Assembly: GCF_944377805.1 (NCBI RefSeq)
Contig: NZ_CALWFZ010000002.1
Span: forward strand, 154,059-218,058
Source: an uncultured Mediterraneibacter sp.
Lineage (GTDB): Bacteria > Bacillota > Clostridia > Lachnospirales > Lachnospiraceae
Length of the DNA stretch: 64,000 bases
Direction of reading: 5' to 3'
Below the pieces are notes generated by a model that was not told the DNA's origin, ran no database searches, and saw nothing but the letters and a program-made list of their open reading frames with translations. Below, piece after piece: positions 8,887 to 18,154 of this stretch (its first letter is position 1; each line of letters starts with the position of its first letter). Made by a program: the position numbers and the translations under genes.

Positions 8887-9549
8887 ATGTCAAATAAATA
8901 CGAGACTGCCATTTTTGATCTGGACGGAACGATCACTGATTCCGGTCCGGGAATCATGAACTCCATCCGGTATGCTCTTAAAAAAAGCGGAATTGCCGAG
9001 CCGACGGAGGAAGTGCTCCGCACATTTATCGGACCGCCGCTTCACCGGCAGTTCCAGGATGTATTTCACTTATCGGAAGAAGAGGGCGATATGATGGTAT
9101 CGATGTACCGGGAGTACTACAGTGAGAAAGGTATCTTTGAAAACAGTGTATATAAGGGCATACCTGAAACACTGAAACAGCTGAAACGGACCGGTATAAA
9201 GATTTTGATGGCGACGTCAAAACCGGAGGAATTCGCCAAGAGAATTGCTGAACATTTCGACTTCGGCAAATATTTTGACTTTATCGGCGGCGCATGTATG
9301 GACGGAAGCCGGACAGACAAGTATGAGGTGATCGAGTATGTGATGGAGTCCTGTAATATCTCGGAATCCGGACGGAAAAGAGCAATTATGATCGGAGACC
9401 GAAAGCATGATATTCTGGGGGCAAAAAAGGCCGGTATCCGCAGTATAGGAGTTCTTTATGGATACGGAAGCCGGGAAGAACTGGAAAGCGCAGGCGCGAA
9501 TGTCATTGCCGCAACGCCGAAAGAAATTTGTGAATACTTTGTACAATAA
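8887..9549 (+). CDS. HAD-superfamily phosphatase (PGP/Gph-like)
   Basis: A 220-residue hydrolase of HAD subfamily I. Motif I is FDLDGTITDS (residues 10-19) with the nucleophile Asp. A helical cap follows, then motif II ATSK near 103, motif III Lys and motif IV MIGDRKHDILGAKKAG near 168. Closest in style to phosphoglycolate phosphatase or PpaX-like proteins, but the substrate cannot be read from sequence. GGAGG precedes the ATG, 26 bp after greA. Confidence 0.88.
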   Translation: MSNKYETAIFDLDGTITDSGPGIMNSIRYALKKSGIAEPTEEVLRTFIGPPLHRQFQDVFHLSEEEGDMMVSMYREYYSEKGIFENSVYKGIPETLKQLKRTGIKILMATSKPEEFAKRIAEHFDFGKYFDFIGGACMDGSRTDKYEVIEYVMESCNISESGRKRAIMIGDRKHDILGAKKAGIRSIGVLYGYGSREELESAGANVIAATPKEICEYFVQ

Positions 9550-9562
9550 AAGAGGTTAAAAG

Positions 9563-9600
9563 AAAATTCCCTGCCGGGTTTGAGCCGGCGGGGAATTTTT
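9563..9600. terminator. Bidirectional terminator between convergent genes
   Basis: AAAATTCCCTGCCGG (9563-9577) pairs with CCGGCGGGGAATTTT with one mismatch. There is a T-run on the plus strand and A-tract symmetry, so it can also serve the minus-strand activase gene that ends at 9610. Confidence 0.85.
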
Positions 9601-9609
9601 ATGTATCCG

Positions 9610-12600
9610 TTACATTGAGGACTGTTTTTCAAGATTTTTAAACGCTGTCGAGAGCATCAGTTTAATTCTGTTGAGCTGGTTGACTTCGCTTGCGCCCGGG
9701 TCGAAATCGATGGCCACGACGTTGGATTCCGGGTGTTTTCTTCTTAACTCTTTGATGACACCCTTACCTACTACATGGTTTGGCAGGCAGGCGAATGGCT
9801 GCGTGCAGACGATATTTCCTGCGCCGCTGTGAATCAGCTCCAGCATTTCTCCTGTGAGGAACCAGCCCTCTCCGGTCTGATTTCCAATAGATACGATCTC
9901 AGACGCCATCTTTGCAAGATCCTGAATCTTAGCCGGCGGATCGAAATGCTTGCTTCTGGCAAAAGCTTTTGAGGCCGGTGAGCGGAGCCACTCGACAGCC
10001 CGGATGCCAAGATTGCCGATAAAGGCTTTCGACTTCTTGAATCCGAGGTGGGATACTTTGAAGTTCTGATTGTAGAAGCAGTACTGCATAAAGTCGATCA
10101 GATCCGGGACTACCGCTTCGGCGCCTTCGGCCTCCAGCAGATCTACCAGGTGATTATTCGCGGCCGGGAGGAACTTGACAAGGATCTCGCCGACGACTCC
10201 GACTCTCGGTTTTTTGATATTCAGCGTCTCAATATTGTCGAAGTCATTGATAATATCACGGCACAGCTTCTTGAACTTCCTTCTGGAGGGGTATCCTTCG
10301 GATACAAACTTCTGAACAATTTCCACCCATTTGCGGTGAAGGGCGTTTGTGGTGCCCGGAACAGCCTCATAAGGACGCATCCGGTAGACGCATTTCATGA
10401 ATATATCTCCAAATACAGCAGCATATGCCAGACGCACGGCCAGCGGAAGGGTGATCTTGAATCCCGGGTTTGCCTCCAGACCACTTAAGTTGATGGAGAT
10501 AACCGGAATATGTCCGAATCCGGCTTTCTTCAGAGCACGGCGTATGAAGCCGATGTAGTTGGACGCCCGGCATCCTCCTCCGGTCTGGCTGATGATGACT
10601 GCCAGATGGTCTGTGTCGTAATCACCGGAGAGAATAGCGTCCATGATCTGTCCGACTACGATCAGCGACGGATAACATGCGTCGTTGTTGACGTATTTCA
10701 ACCCCATGTCCACTGCCTGTCTGTTGTCGTTGGGAAGAACTTCGATCTTGTAGCCCGCCGCTTTAAAAGCCGGCTCAAGAAGCTCAAAGTGGATAGGCGA
10801 CATCTGCGGACAGAGGATAGTGTGAGTCTTGCGCATTTCCTTTGTGAAAGGCACTTTTTCGATGGAAGCGGGACGTACGGTACGCTCTGATTTCTTCTGC
10901 TCGCGTACGCGGATAGCGGCCAGGAGAGAGCGCACGCGGATACGGGCTGCTCCCAGGTTGTTGACTTCATCGATCTTCAATGTCGTATAGATTTTGTCTG
11001 AATCAGTCAGAATGTCGGCGACCTGGTCGGTTGTGACCGCGTCCAGCCCGCACCCGAAGGAGTTAAGCTGAATCAGATCCAGATTATCTGTTGTTTTCAC
11101 ATAGTTTGCGGCAGCGTAGAGTCTGGAGTGGTACATCCACTGGTCCATGACGTTCAAGGGCCGCTCCACCTGGTGTAAGTGAGATACGGAATCCTCTGTC
11201 AGTACGGCGATATTGTAGGATGTGATCATTTCCGGAAGTCCGTGGTTGACCTCAGGATCGACGTGGTAGGGGCGTCCGGCAAGGACGATGCCCCGTCCGC
11301 CTGTCTCGTTGAGGAATCTGATCGTCTCTTCGCCCTTTCTTCGTATATCTTCACGGCAGGACGCCAGTTCGTTCCAGGCCTCGTGTACAGCATTTCGGAT
11401 CTCGCTTTCACTAAGTGAAAATTTCTCGCCCAGTTCCTCGACAAGACGATATGAGATCGTCTCCTCGCTCTGGAGAGAGAGGAAAGGATGGATAAAGTCT
11501 ATCTCTCCGTTCACGATAGGATCCATATTGTTTTTGATGTTCTCCGGATAGGATGTTACGATCGGGCAGTTATAGTGGTTGTTGGCATCTTCAAACTCAT
11601 TCCGCTCATAGGGAACGGACGGATAGAAGATATGTTTGATTCCGTTGTTGATCAGCCACTGCACATGCCCGTGAGCCAGCTTTGCCGGATAACATTCGGA
11701 CTCGCTTGGGATGGACTCGATCCCCAGTTCGTAGATATTTCTCGTCGAGGACGGGGAGAGTACAACCCGGAAGCCGACTTTTGTAAAAAATGTAAACCAG
11801 AATGGATAGTTCTCGTATATGTTCAGTACGCGTGGAATACCGATGACACCCCGCTTTGCCTCGGATTCCTCCAACGGCGTGTAGTCGAAATACCGGTGCA
11901 GCTTGTAGTCAAACAGATTCGGCACTGTATTCTTTGACTTTTCTTTGCCAAGACCTCTTTCACACCGATTGCCGGTGATGAACTTGCGGCCCCCGCTGAA
12001 ATGGTTGACTGTCAGGCGGCAGGTGTTGGTACATTTGCGGCATTTCGCCATAGTTGTAGAGTACTCCATAGAAGTAATCTCGTCGATGGAGAGCATTGTA
12101 GTACCTTCGCATTCTGTATATCTCTCCCGGGCGATCAGCGCGGCTCCGAAGGCACCCATAATACCGGCAATATCCGGCCGGATTGCTTCGCAGTCGGCAA
12201 TTTTCTCAAAACTTCTGAGGACGGCATTGTTATAGAATGTACCGCCCTGAACTACGATATGGTTTCCAAGTTCCGACGCGCTGGATACTTTGATTACCTT
12301 AAAAAGTGCATTCTTAATAACAGAGTAGGCCAGTCCGGCAGATATATCCGCAACGGCGGCACCCTCTTTCTGGGCCTGCTTTACCTTGGAGTTCATAAAT
12401 ACAGTACAGCGCGTCCCCAGATCAATGGGGTTCTGCGCGTAAAGCGCCTCATGGGCGAAGTCTTCTACTGTATAGTTGAGCGATTTCGCAAAGGTCTCGA
12501 TAAAAGAGCCGCAGCCAGAAGAACATGCCTCATTGAGCTGTACGCTGTCCACAGTCTGATTCTTGATCTTGATGCACTTCATATCCTGGCCTCCGATATC

Positions 12601-13863
12601 GAGGATACAGTCTACATCAGGCTCAAAGAAAGCAGCGGCATAATAGTGGGCAACTGTTTCCACTTCCCCTTCATCCAGCATCAGGGCAGCCTTAATCAAA
12701 GCCTCCCCGTAACCTGTAGAACAGGAGTGGACGATTTCAACCCCCTCAGGGAGCTGGCTGTATATATCTTTGATGGCGGAAATTGTTGTACCAAGAGGAT
12801 CTCCGTCGTTATTGTGATAGAAAGAGTAGAGCAGTGTGCCGTCTTCTCCTACCAGAGCGGCTTTTGTTGTAGTAGATCCGGCGTCAATTCCGAGAAACGC
12901 CTTGCCTTGGTATGTTGCCAGATCCTTGACCGGTACCTGATGTCTGGCGTGGCGCGCGCTGAACTCCTCATACTCGGCATTCGTGGAGAACAGAGGCTCC
13001 AGACGTTCAACTTCGATCTCCATTTTGATCTTTTTTTCCAGACGGTTCTGAATTTCTCTCAGAGCGACCGGCGTATCTTTCTTTGAGTTAAGGGCTGAAC
13101 CGATTGCCGCAAAAAGATGGGAATGGTTCGGAGCAATAATGTGTTCGTCGTCCAGTTTCAGTGTACGGATGAATGCGGCGCGTAGTTCAGAGAGGAAGTG
13201 AAGAGGTCCTCCCAGAAATGCCACATGGCCGCGGATAGGCTTTCCGCATGCAAGTCCGCTGATCGTCTGGTTGACGACTGCCTGAAAAATGGAAGCGGCA
13301 AGGTCTTCTTTTGACGCTCCGTCATTAATCAGCGGTTGTATATCAGATTTGGCGAAAACACCACAGCGCGCGGCGATAGAGTAGAGAGCTTTGTAATTTT
13401 TTGCATAATCATTCAGACCGGAAGCATCTGTCTGAAGAAGAGATGCCATCTGGTCTATAAAGGAACCGGTACCGCCGGCACAGACGCCGTTCATTCGCTG
13501 TTCTACATTGCCGCCTTCAAAATAGATGATCTTAGCGTCTTCACCGCCAAGCTCAATGGCTACGTCAGTCTGGGGCGCATAGTCCTGAAGTGCTGTGGAT
13601 ACAGCGATAACTTCCTGGACAAAAGGCACTCCAAGATTTGTGGCAAGAGTCAGTCCGCCGCTTCCGGTGATGACCGGAGAGACCTGAATCGGCCCGAGTT
13701 TGTAGAGGGCGCGTCCAAGCAGGTCTGAAAGAGTTTCCTGAATATTTGCAAAATGTCTTTCGTAGTCGGAGAAGAGAACTTCGTTTTCTTCATCCAGAAC
13801 CGCAATTTTAACGGTTGTGGAACCTATATCGATTCCCAGCGTATGTAATTCTTTCGGATTCAT
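9610..13863 (-). CDS. 2-hydroxyacyl-CoA dehydratase activase, double-activase fusion
   Basis: A 1417-residue cytoplasmic protein. Two ASKHA/BadF-type ATPase domains come first. Domain 1 has [10 protein letters not shown] at residue 10 and Cys 128 in CAGGTGSF. Domain 2 has [10 protein letters not shown] near 324 and Cys 447 in CSSGCGSF. Each also has the second cluster Cys ([18 protein letters not shown]). Then come a Cys-rich DUF2229-type region and a C-terminal part resembling the dehydratase D component ([17 protein letters not shown]). In the family, such activases hydrolyse ATP to fire one electron into a dehydratase. No separate dehydratase subunits are adjacent, so the substrate is unknown. 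The gene is read towards its convergent terminator at 9563-9600. Confidence 0.88.
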   Translation of the reverse strand: MNPKELHTLGIDIGSTTVKIAVLDEENEVLFSDYERHFANIQETLSDLLGRALYKLGPIQVSPVITGSGGLTLATNLGVPFVQEVIAVSTALQDYAPQTDVAIELGGEDAKIIYFEGGNVEQRMNGVCAGGTGSFIDQMASLLQTDASGLNDYAKNYKALYSIAARCGVFAKSDIQPLINDGASKEDLAASIFQAVVNQTISGLACGKPIRGHVAFLGGPLHFLSELRAAFIRTLKLDDEHIIAPNHSHLFAAIGSALNSKKDTPVALREIQNRLEKKIKMEIEVERLEPLFSTNAEYEEFSARHARHQVPVKDLATYQGKAFLGIDAGSTTTKAALVGEDGTLLYSFYHNNDGDPLGTTISAIKDIYSQLPEGVEIVHSCSTGYGEALIKAALMLDEGEVETVAHYYAAAFFEPDVDCILDIGGQDMKCIKIKNQTVDSVQLNEACSSGCGSFIETFAKSLNYTVEDFAHEALYAQNPIDLGTRCTVFMNSKVKQAQKEGAAVADISAGLAYSVIKNALFKVIKVSSASELGNHIVVQGGTFYNNAVLRSFEKIADCEAIRPDIAGIMGAFGAALIARERYTECEGTTMLSIDEITSMEYSTTMAKCRKCTNTCRLTVNHFSGGRKFITGNRCERGLGKEKSKNTVPNLFDYKLHRYFDYTPLEESEAKRGVIGIPRVLNIYENYPFWFTFFTKVGFRVVLSPSSTRNIYELGIESIPSESECYPAKLAHGHVQWLINNGIKHIFYPSVPYERNEFEDANNHYNCPIVTSYPENIKNNMDPIVNGEIDFIHPFLSLQSEETISYRLVEELGEKFSLSESEIRNAVHEAWNELASCREDIRRKGEETIRFLNETGGRGIVLAGRPYHVDPEVNHGLPEMITSYNIAVLTEDSVSHLHQVERPLNVMDQWMYHSRLYAAANYVKTTDNLDLIQLNSFGCGLDAVTTDQVADILTDSDKIYTTLKIDEVNNLGAARIRVRSLLAAIRVREQKKSERTVRPASIEKVPFTKEMRKTHTILCPQMSPIHFELLEPAFKAAGYKIEVLPNDNRQAVDMGLKYVNNDACYPSLIVVGQIMDAILSGDYDTDHLAVIISQTGGGCRASNYIGFIRRALKKAGFGHIPVISINLSGLEANPGFKITLPLAVRLAYAAVFGDIFMKCVYRMRPYEAVPGTTNALHRKWVEIVQKFVSEGYPSRRKFKKLCRDIINDFDNIETLNIKKPRVGVVGEILVKFLPAANNHLVDLLEAEGAEAVVPDLIDFMQYCFYNQNFKVSHLGFKKSKAFIGNLGIRAVEWLRSPASKAFARSKHFDPPAKIQDLAKMASEIVSIGNQTGEGWFLTGEMLELIHSGAGNIVCTQPFACLPNHVVGKGVIKELRRKHPESNVVAIDFDPGASEVNQLNRIKLMLSTAFKNLEKQSSM

Positions 13864-14069
13864 TTTAGTAATTCTCCATTTCTTCTGTATAATTTATATG
13901 AGTTGTTTCCTATTAAATGAGATTATGCATTTTACAGCAATATACATTATACGCCATAAAAATAAAAAAGACAATTGTTATTATTATGCGGTATTACAAA
14001 ATAATTCCTTGGCTTATGGGTAAATTATATAAAGATCACGTTAAAGTCAAGAAAAGGGATAACTACTGT

Positions 14070-14098
14070 TTGACAAACCCAGGGCCGGAAGTTACAAT
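14070..14098 (+). promoter_or_regulatory. Sigma-A promoter of the rhomboid-like gene (and probably pyk)
   Basis: TTGACA (14070-14075), 17 bp, TACAAT (14093-14098), within the 283-bp divergent gap between the activase and the rhomboid-like gene. The rest of the gap is AT-rich and must also hold the activase promoter, for which no clear consensus was found. Confidence 0.85.
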
Positions 14099-14146
14099 TG
14101 TATAGGATTAAGAACAAAATTATCAAATTATAAGGAGTAGGTATAT

Positions 14147-14992
14147 TTGAACTGGCTTGACAAACTGGAAAGAAAATTAGGGCGTTTTGCAATTCCGAAT
14201 CTGACAGTCTATCTTCTGGTCGCGTATGTGATCGGATTCGGAATCGTGCGTCTGATGCCGGAAATGATCGTGTATCTCACCCTGGAGCCGTCGCTGATTC
14301 TGCGGGGGCAGGTATGGAGACTCATATCATGGATACTGATTCCTCCCACGACAAATGTGATCTCGCTTGTATTCCTTGTGTTGCTGTATTATTCACTGGG
14401 AACTGCACTGGAGAGAACATGGGGAAGCTTCCGGTATAATGTGTATATTTTTTCGGGGCTTCTGTTTACCGTAATTGCGGTGTTTCTTCTGTATGCCTTC
14501 TATTTCTTCAGGTATGGAGTCGAGGTGCCGCTGTCTATGGTTGGAATGATCGGGACGAATTACATTACGATGTCGATCTTTCTGGCATTCGCGGCGATCT
14601 ATCCGGATATGGAAGTGATGCTTTACTTTATCCTTCCGATCAAGATGAAATGGATGGCGCTTGTCTATGTGGTGCTTGCGGCATTTTATTTTATTGACGG
14701 CAGTCTCGGAGAACGGGTGGCGATCGGGGCGTCCCTTCTGAACTTTATAATCTTCTTTGTGTCAAGCCGCAATCTGCGCAGGTTCGGACCGAGAGAGCAG
14801 GTGAGAAAAGCGCGTTTTAAGCGGCAGGCAGCGCCTCATATGAAATACGCGAACGGCGCGAAACACCGATGCGCGGTCTGCGGCAGGACAGAGCTGGATG
14901 ATCCGTGTCTGGAGTTCCGGTTCTGCTCGAAGTGTAACGGCAATTATGAATACTGCCAGGATCACTTGTTTACACACGAACATGTAAAATAG
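14147..14992 (+). CDS. Rhomboid-fold membrane protein, catalytically dead, with zinc-binding tail
   Basis: A 281-residue protein with about six membrane segments (residues 18-205) and a basic linker. The C-terminal cytoplasmic tail has C242-x2-C245 and C260-x2-C263 plus C254, C270, H273 and H277. Rhomboid landmarks are visible: GQVWRLISW near 54 and the LGTALERTWG loop near 84. However, the position of the GxSG nucleophile reads GTNY (136-139), and the last segment (VAIGASLLNF) has no His. It therefore looks like a pseudoprotease. The TTG start is set by AAGGAG nine bases upstream. It lies 50 bp before pyk. Confidence 0.7.
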   Translation: MNWLDKLERKLGRFAIPNLTVYLLVAYVIGFGIVRLMPEMIVYLTLEPSLILRGQVWRLISWILIPPTTNVISLVFLVLLYYSLGTALERTWGSFRYNVYIFSGLLFTVIAVFLLYAFYFFRYGVEVPLSMVGMIGTNYITMSIFLAFAAIYPDMEVMLYFILPIKMKWMALVYVVLAAFYFIDGSLGERVAIGASLLNFIIFFVSSRNLRRFGPREQVRKARFKRQAAPHMKYANGAKHRCAVCGRTELDDPCLEFRFCSKCNGNYEYCQDHLFTHEHVK

Positions 14993-15042
14993 CAGATAAC
15001 TATCAAAAGGCAGCAAAGTATTACAGAATAAGGAGAGTATTT

Positions 15043-16479
15043 ATGAAAAAGACAAAAGTAGTATGCACAATGGGGCCGAATACAAATAACAGAGAGCTGA
15101 TGAAGAATCTGATTCTGAATGGAATGGATGTGGCCCGTTTTAATTTCTCGCATGGGGATCACGAAGAGCAGAAAGGCAGAATGGATATGCTCAAAGAGCT
15201 TCGTGAAGAACTTCATACGAATACGGCGATCCTCCTCGATACGAAGGGACCGGAGATCCGTACCGGACAGCTCAAAGACGGCAAAAAAGTCACTCTGGAA
15301 AACGGAGCGGTATTTACCCTGACTACAAAAGAGGTTGAGGGTGACCAGTCAAGAGTGTCTATCACATATGAGGGGCTTCCGGATGATGTCGAGAAGGGAA
15401 GCACTATCCTGATCGACGACGGACTGATCGGGTTGAAAGTGACGAAAAAGACAGATACAGATATTATCTGTGAAGTGGTTAACGGAGGAGAGCTGGGCGA
15501 AAAGAAGGGCGTCAATGTGCCGAATGTGGCTGTACGTCTGCCGGCGCTTACCGAGAAAGATAAAGACGATTTGAGATTCGGTGTGGAACAGGGCGTTGAC
15601 TTTATCGCGGCTTCATTTGTAAGAAACGCGGAATGCGTCCTGACTATCAAAGCTTTCCTGAAAGAACTGGGAGCTCCGTACATTCCGATTATCGCAAAGA
15701 TCGAAAACGCAGAGGGAATCCTCAATATCGACGAGATCATTCGCGCTGCGGATGGAATCATGGTAGCCAGAGGAGATCTGGGCGTGGAAATACCGGCAGA
15801 GGAAGTTCCGTATCTTCAGAAGGTCATGATCCAGAAGTGTAACGATAACTTCAAGCCTGTTATTACGGCAACTCAGATGCTGGATTCCATGATCCGTAAT
15901 CCCCGTCCAACCCGCGCCGAGGTGACGGATGTGGCGAACGCGGTATATGACGGCACAGACGCGGTGATGCTCTCAGGGGAGACTGCTCAGGGCAAATACC
16001 CGCTTGAGGCGCTTCAGATGATGGTTCATATTATCGAGAATACAGAGCAGCATCTGAACTATGACATGATGCTCAACAATGCAGGGGAACATTTAAAGAG
16101 CGGGCTTTCCAGCGCCATCGGATATTCTTCCGTTCTGGCCGCGGCAAACCTGAACGCGAAATGCATTATCACGCCTTCTGTGTCGGGGGCCACGACAAGA
16201 GTTGTATCCAAAATGCGCCCGAGACAGGAGATTCTCGGAATCACTCCTAATGAACGTACGCTCAGGAGAATGTCGATTTACTGGGGGGTTCGTCCTCTGA
16301 AGTCGATTCAGTTCAATACAACAGATGATATTTGCAACGGAGCGATTGAGCTGGCGACGGTTAAGGAGTATATTGAGCCGGGCGACGTGGTCGTGCTGAC
16401 GGCGGGCATTCCTTCCCGGAATATCACGCAGGAGCACACGGCAAACAGCAATATGATGCGTATTGCCACAGTGGAATAA
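15043..16479 (+). CDS. pyk: Pyruvate kinase
   Basis: A 478-residue enzyme transferring phosphate from phosphoenolpyruvate to ADP. The N-terminal TKVVCTMGPN, the active-site signature IIAKIENAEGI near residue 214, the metal/phosphate loop MVARGDLGVE near 237 and the TATQMLDSM stretch near 278 are present. It is the short form without the extra C-terminal PEP-utiliser-like domain of bacilli. A good GGAG precedes the ATG. It is probably co-transcribed from the promoter at 14070. Confidence 0.97.
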   Translation: MKKTKVVCTMGPNTNNRELMKNLILNGMDVARFNFSHGDHEEQKGRMDMLKELREELHTNTAILLDTKGPEIRTGQLKDGKKVTLENGAVFTLTTKEVEGDQSRVSITYEGLPDDVEKGSTILIDDGLIGLKVTKKTDTDIICEVVNGGELGEKKGVNVPNVAVRLPALTEKDKDDLRFGVEQGVDFIAASFVRNAECVLTIKAFLKELGAPYIPIIAKIENAEGILNIDEIIRAADGIMVARGDLGVEIPAEEVPYLQKVMIQKCNDNFKPVITATQMLDSMIRNPRPTRAEVTDVANAVYDGTDAVMLSGETAQGKYPLEALQMMVHIIENTEQHLNYDMMLNNAGEHLKSGLSSAIGYSSVLAAANLNAKCIITPSVSGATTRVVSKMRPRQEILGITPNERTLRRMSIYWGVRPLKSIQFNTTDDICNGAIELATVKEYIEPGDVVVLTAGIPSRNITQEHTANSNMMRIATVE

Positions 16480-16515
16480 TAATTACAAAAACGGAAAAGT
16501 CAGGAGACAGAACAG

Positions 16516-17790
16516 ATGACAAAGAAACCATTCGTGACGAAAGAACAGATTGAAGAGATCGTCAAAACTTATCCGACGCCTTTTCACCTTTATGATGAGA
16601 AGGGAATCAGAGAGAATGCGAAAGCCTTAAAGGAAGCGTTCTCCTGGAATCCGGGGTACAAAGAGTACTTTGCAGTAAAGGCTACTCCAAATCCTTTTTT
16701 GATTGATATATTGAAGGAGTACGGCTGCGGCTGTGACTGTTCCTCTTATACGGAACTCCTTCTTTCAGACGCGCTTGACATCAGGGGAGAGGACATTATG
16801 TTCTCATCAAATGACACGCCGGCGGAAGACTTCATTCTGGCGGACAAACTGGGCGCTATTATCAACCTGGATGATATTACTCATATTGAGTACCTTGAAA
16901 AAGCGATCGGACATATACCGGAGACGATCAGCTGCCGTTACAATCCAGGCGGACTGTTCAAGATCAGTAATGATATTATGGACAATCCGGGAGATGCCAA
17001 ATACGGAATGACGACAGATCAGATTCTCGAAGCGTTTAAGACATTAAAGGAAAAGGGAGCGAAAGAATTCGGAATTCACGCTTTCCTTGCGAGCAATACA
17101 GTTACAAATGACTATTACCCGATGCTTGCCAAGATTTTATTTGAACAGGCGGTGAGACTGTCAAAAGAGGCCGGAGTTCATATCAAGTTCATTAATCTAT
17201 CAGGCGGAATAGGCATACCGTACACACCGGATCAGGAGCCCAATGATATATACGCCATAGGAGAGGGCGTCCGCAAAGTGTATGAGGAAGTTCTTATCCC
17301 GGCAGGAATGGGCGATGTGGCGATTTATACGGAACTGGGCCGTTATATGATGGCTCCGTACGGCTGCCTTGTGACAAAAGCCATCCATGAGAAACACACA
17401 TATAAGGAGTATATCGGTGTGGACGCGTGTGCGGTTAACCTGATGCGCCCCGCAATGTACGGAGCATACCATCATATTACGGTGCTGGGAAAAGAAGACG
17501 CTCCGTGCGATCACAAATATGATGTGACCGGATCTCTGTGTGAGAACAACGACAAATTTGCCATAGACCGTATGCTTCCTCAGATTGATACCGGGGATTA
17601 TCTCGTGCTCCACGATACCGGAGCTCACGGATTTTCTATGGGATATAACTATAATGGAAAACTTAAATCAGCAGAGTTGCTTCTCAAAGAGGATGGAACG
17701 GTTCAGATTATAAGACGCGCTGAGACGCCGGCAGACTATTTCGCGACATTTGACTGCTTTGATATTGGCAGGAAACTGCTTGAAAAATAA
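16516..17790 (+). CDS. lysA: Diaminopimelate decarboxylase-like PLP enzyme
   Basis: A 424-residue alanine-racemase-fold decarboxylase. The PLP Lys is K55 in YFAVKATPNP. HAFLASNT near residue 198, the LSGGIG phosphate loop near 226 and CENNDKF near 343 follow the family pattern, the last supplying the Cys of the partner subunit active site. The pathway would be meso-diaminopimelate to lysine. Related enzymes act on carboxynorspermidine or ornithine. No other lysine genes are near, so the exact substrate is probable, not proven. It is 36 bp after pyk. Confidence 0.8.
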   Translation: MTKKPFVTKEQIEEIVKTYPTPFHLYDEKGIRENAKALKEAFSWNPGYKEYFAVKATPNPFLIDILKEYGCGCDCSSYTELLLSDALDIRGEDIMFSSNDTPAEDFILADKLGAIINLDDITHIEYLEKAIGHIPETISCRYNPGGLFKISNDIMDNPGDAKYGMTTDQILEAFKTLKEKGAKEFGIHAFLASNTVTNDYYPMLAKILFEQAVRLSKEAGVHIKFINLSGGIGIPYTPDQEPNDIYAIGEGVRKVYEEVLIPAGMGDVAIYTELGRYMMAPYGCLVTKAIHEKHTYKEYIGVDACAVNLMRPAMYGAYHHITVLGKEDAPCDHKYDVTGSLCENNDKFAIDRMLPQIDTGDYLVLHDTGAHGFSMGYNYNGKLKSAELLLKEDGTVQIIRRAETPADYFATFDCFDIGRKLLEK

Positions 17791-17793
17791 TAG

Positions 17794-17822
17794 TTGCGCA
17801 GAGTGTCTGCGGATGGTATAAT
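17794..17822 (+). promoter_or_regulatory. Promoter of tRNA-Leu(CAA)
   Basis: TTGCGC (17794-17799), 17 bp, TATAAT (17817-17822). It is followed at 17827-17848 by a perfect 9-bp inverted repeat (CGTGGCTTC/GAAGCCACG, 4-nt loop) that would form a hairpin in the 5' leader of the precursor tRNA. Confidence 0.75.
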
Positions 17823-17852
17823 TGTTCGTGGCTTCAAGCGAAGCCACGTTGA

Positions 17853-17935
17853 GCGGATGTGGCGGAATGGCAGACGCACAAGACTCAAAATCTTGCGTAG
17901 GTGACTACGTGTGGGTTCAAGTCCCACCATCCGCA
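17853..17935 (+). tRNA. tRNA-Leu, anticodon CAA
   Basis: An 83-nt class II tRNA. The acceptor GCGGATG pairs fully with CATCCGC, with discriminator A at 17935. The anticodon stem CAAGA/TCTTG surrounds loop CTCAAAA, giving CAA at 17886-17888, which reads UUG. There is a long variable arm. The T arm is GTGGG-TTCAAGT-CCCAC. CCA is not encoded. It has its own promoter and terminator. Confidence 0.97.
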
Positions 17936-17942
17936 TTGAACA

Positions 17943-17992
17943 AAATCCCGAAAGTATCGGAAATCACGATACTTTCGGGATTTTTCTTTTTG
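17943..17992 (+). terminator. Terminator of tRNA-Leu(CAA)
   Basis: A 15-bp perfect stem, ATCCCGAAAGTATCG with CGATACTTTCGGGAT around a 7-nt loop, followed by TTTTCTTTTT. Confidence 0.93.
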
Positions 17993-18035
17993 GCATTTCT
18001 GACGATTGCTGGGAAAATCCGCAGAAAACGACAAA

Positions 18036-18045
18036 TTGTATACAA
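18036..18045. promoter_or_regulatory. Palindromic TTGTATACAA site upstream of the glucosaminidase gene
   Basis: A perfect 10-bp palindrome at 18036-18045, extended as AATTGTATACAA. It matches 11 of 12 bases of the core of the palindrome in the gntR promoter (AATCGTATACAA). A related half site (GCATACAAC) follows. It lies about 110 bp before the gene at 18155. Role as an operator is inferred. Confidence 0.35.
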
Positions 18046-18154
18046 GCATACAACATATTTTAACTTTTACTTGCACTATTTGACATATAATGTTAATCTG
18101 AAACTGTATCAGTATCTATAAATAATTAATAAGGATAAGGAGGGAAGTATACAA

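Noticed and set aside
12001-13086. 361-residue open frame on the plus strand opposite the activase gene
   Set aside because: It is fully antisense to a gene with clear ASKHA motifs. Its translation is Cys/Arg/Ser-rich without any recognisable pattern, and no binding site precedes it.
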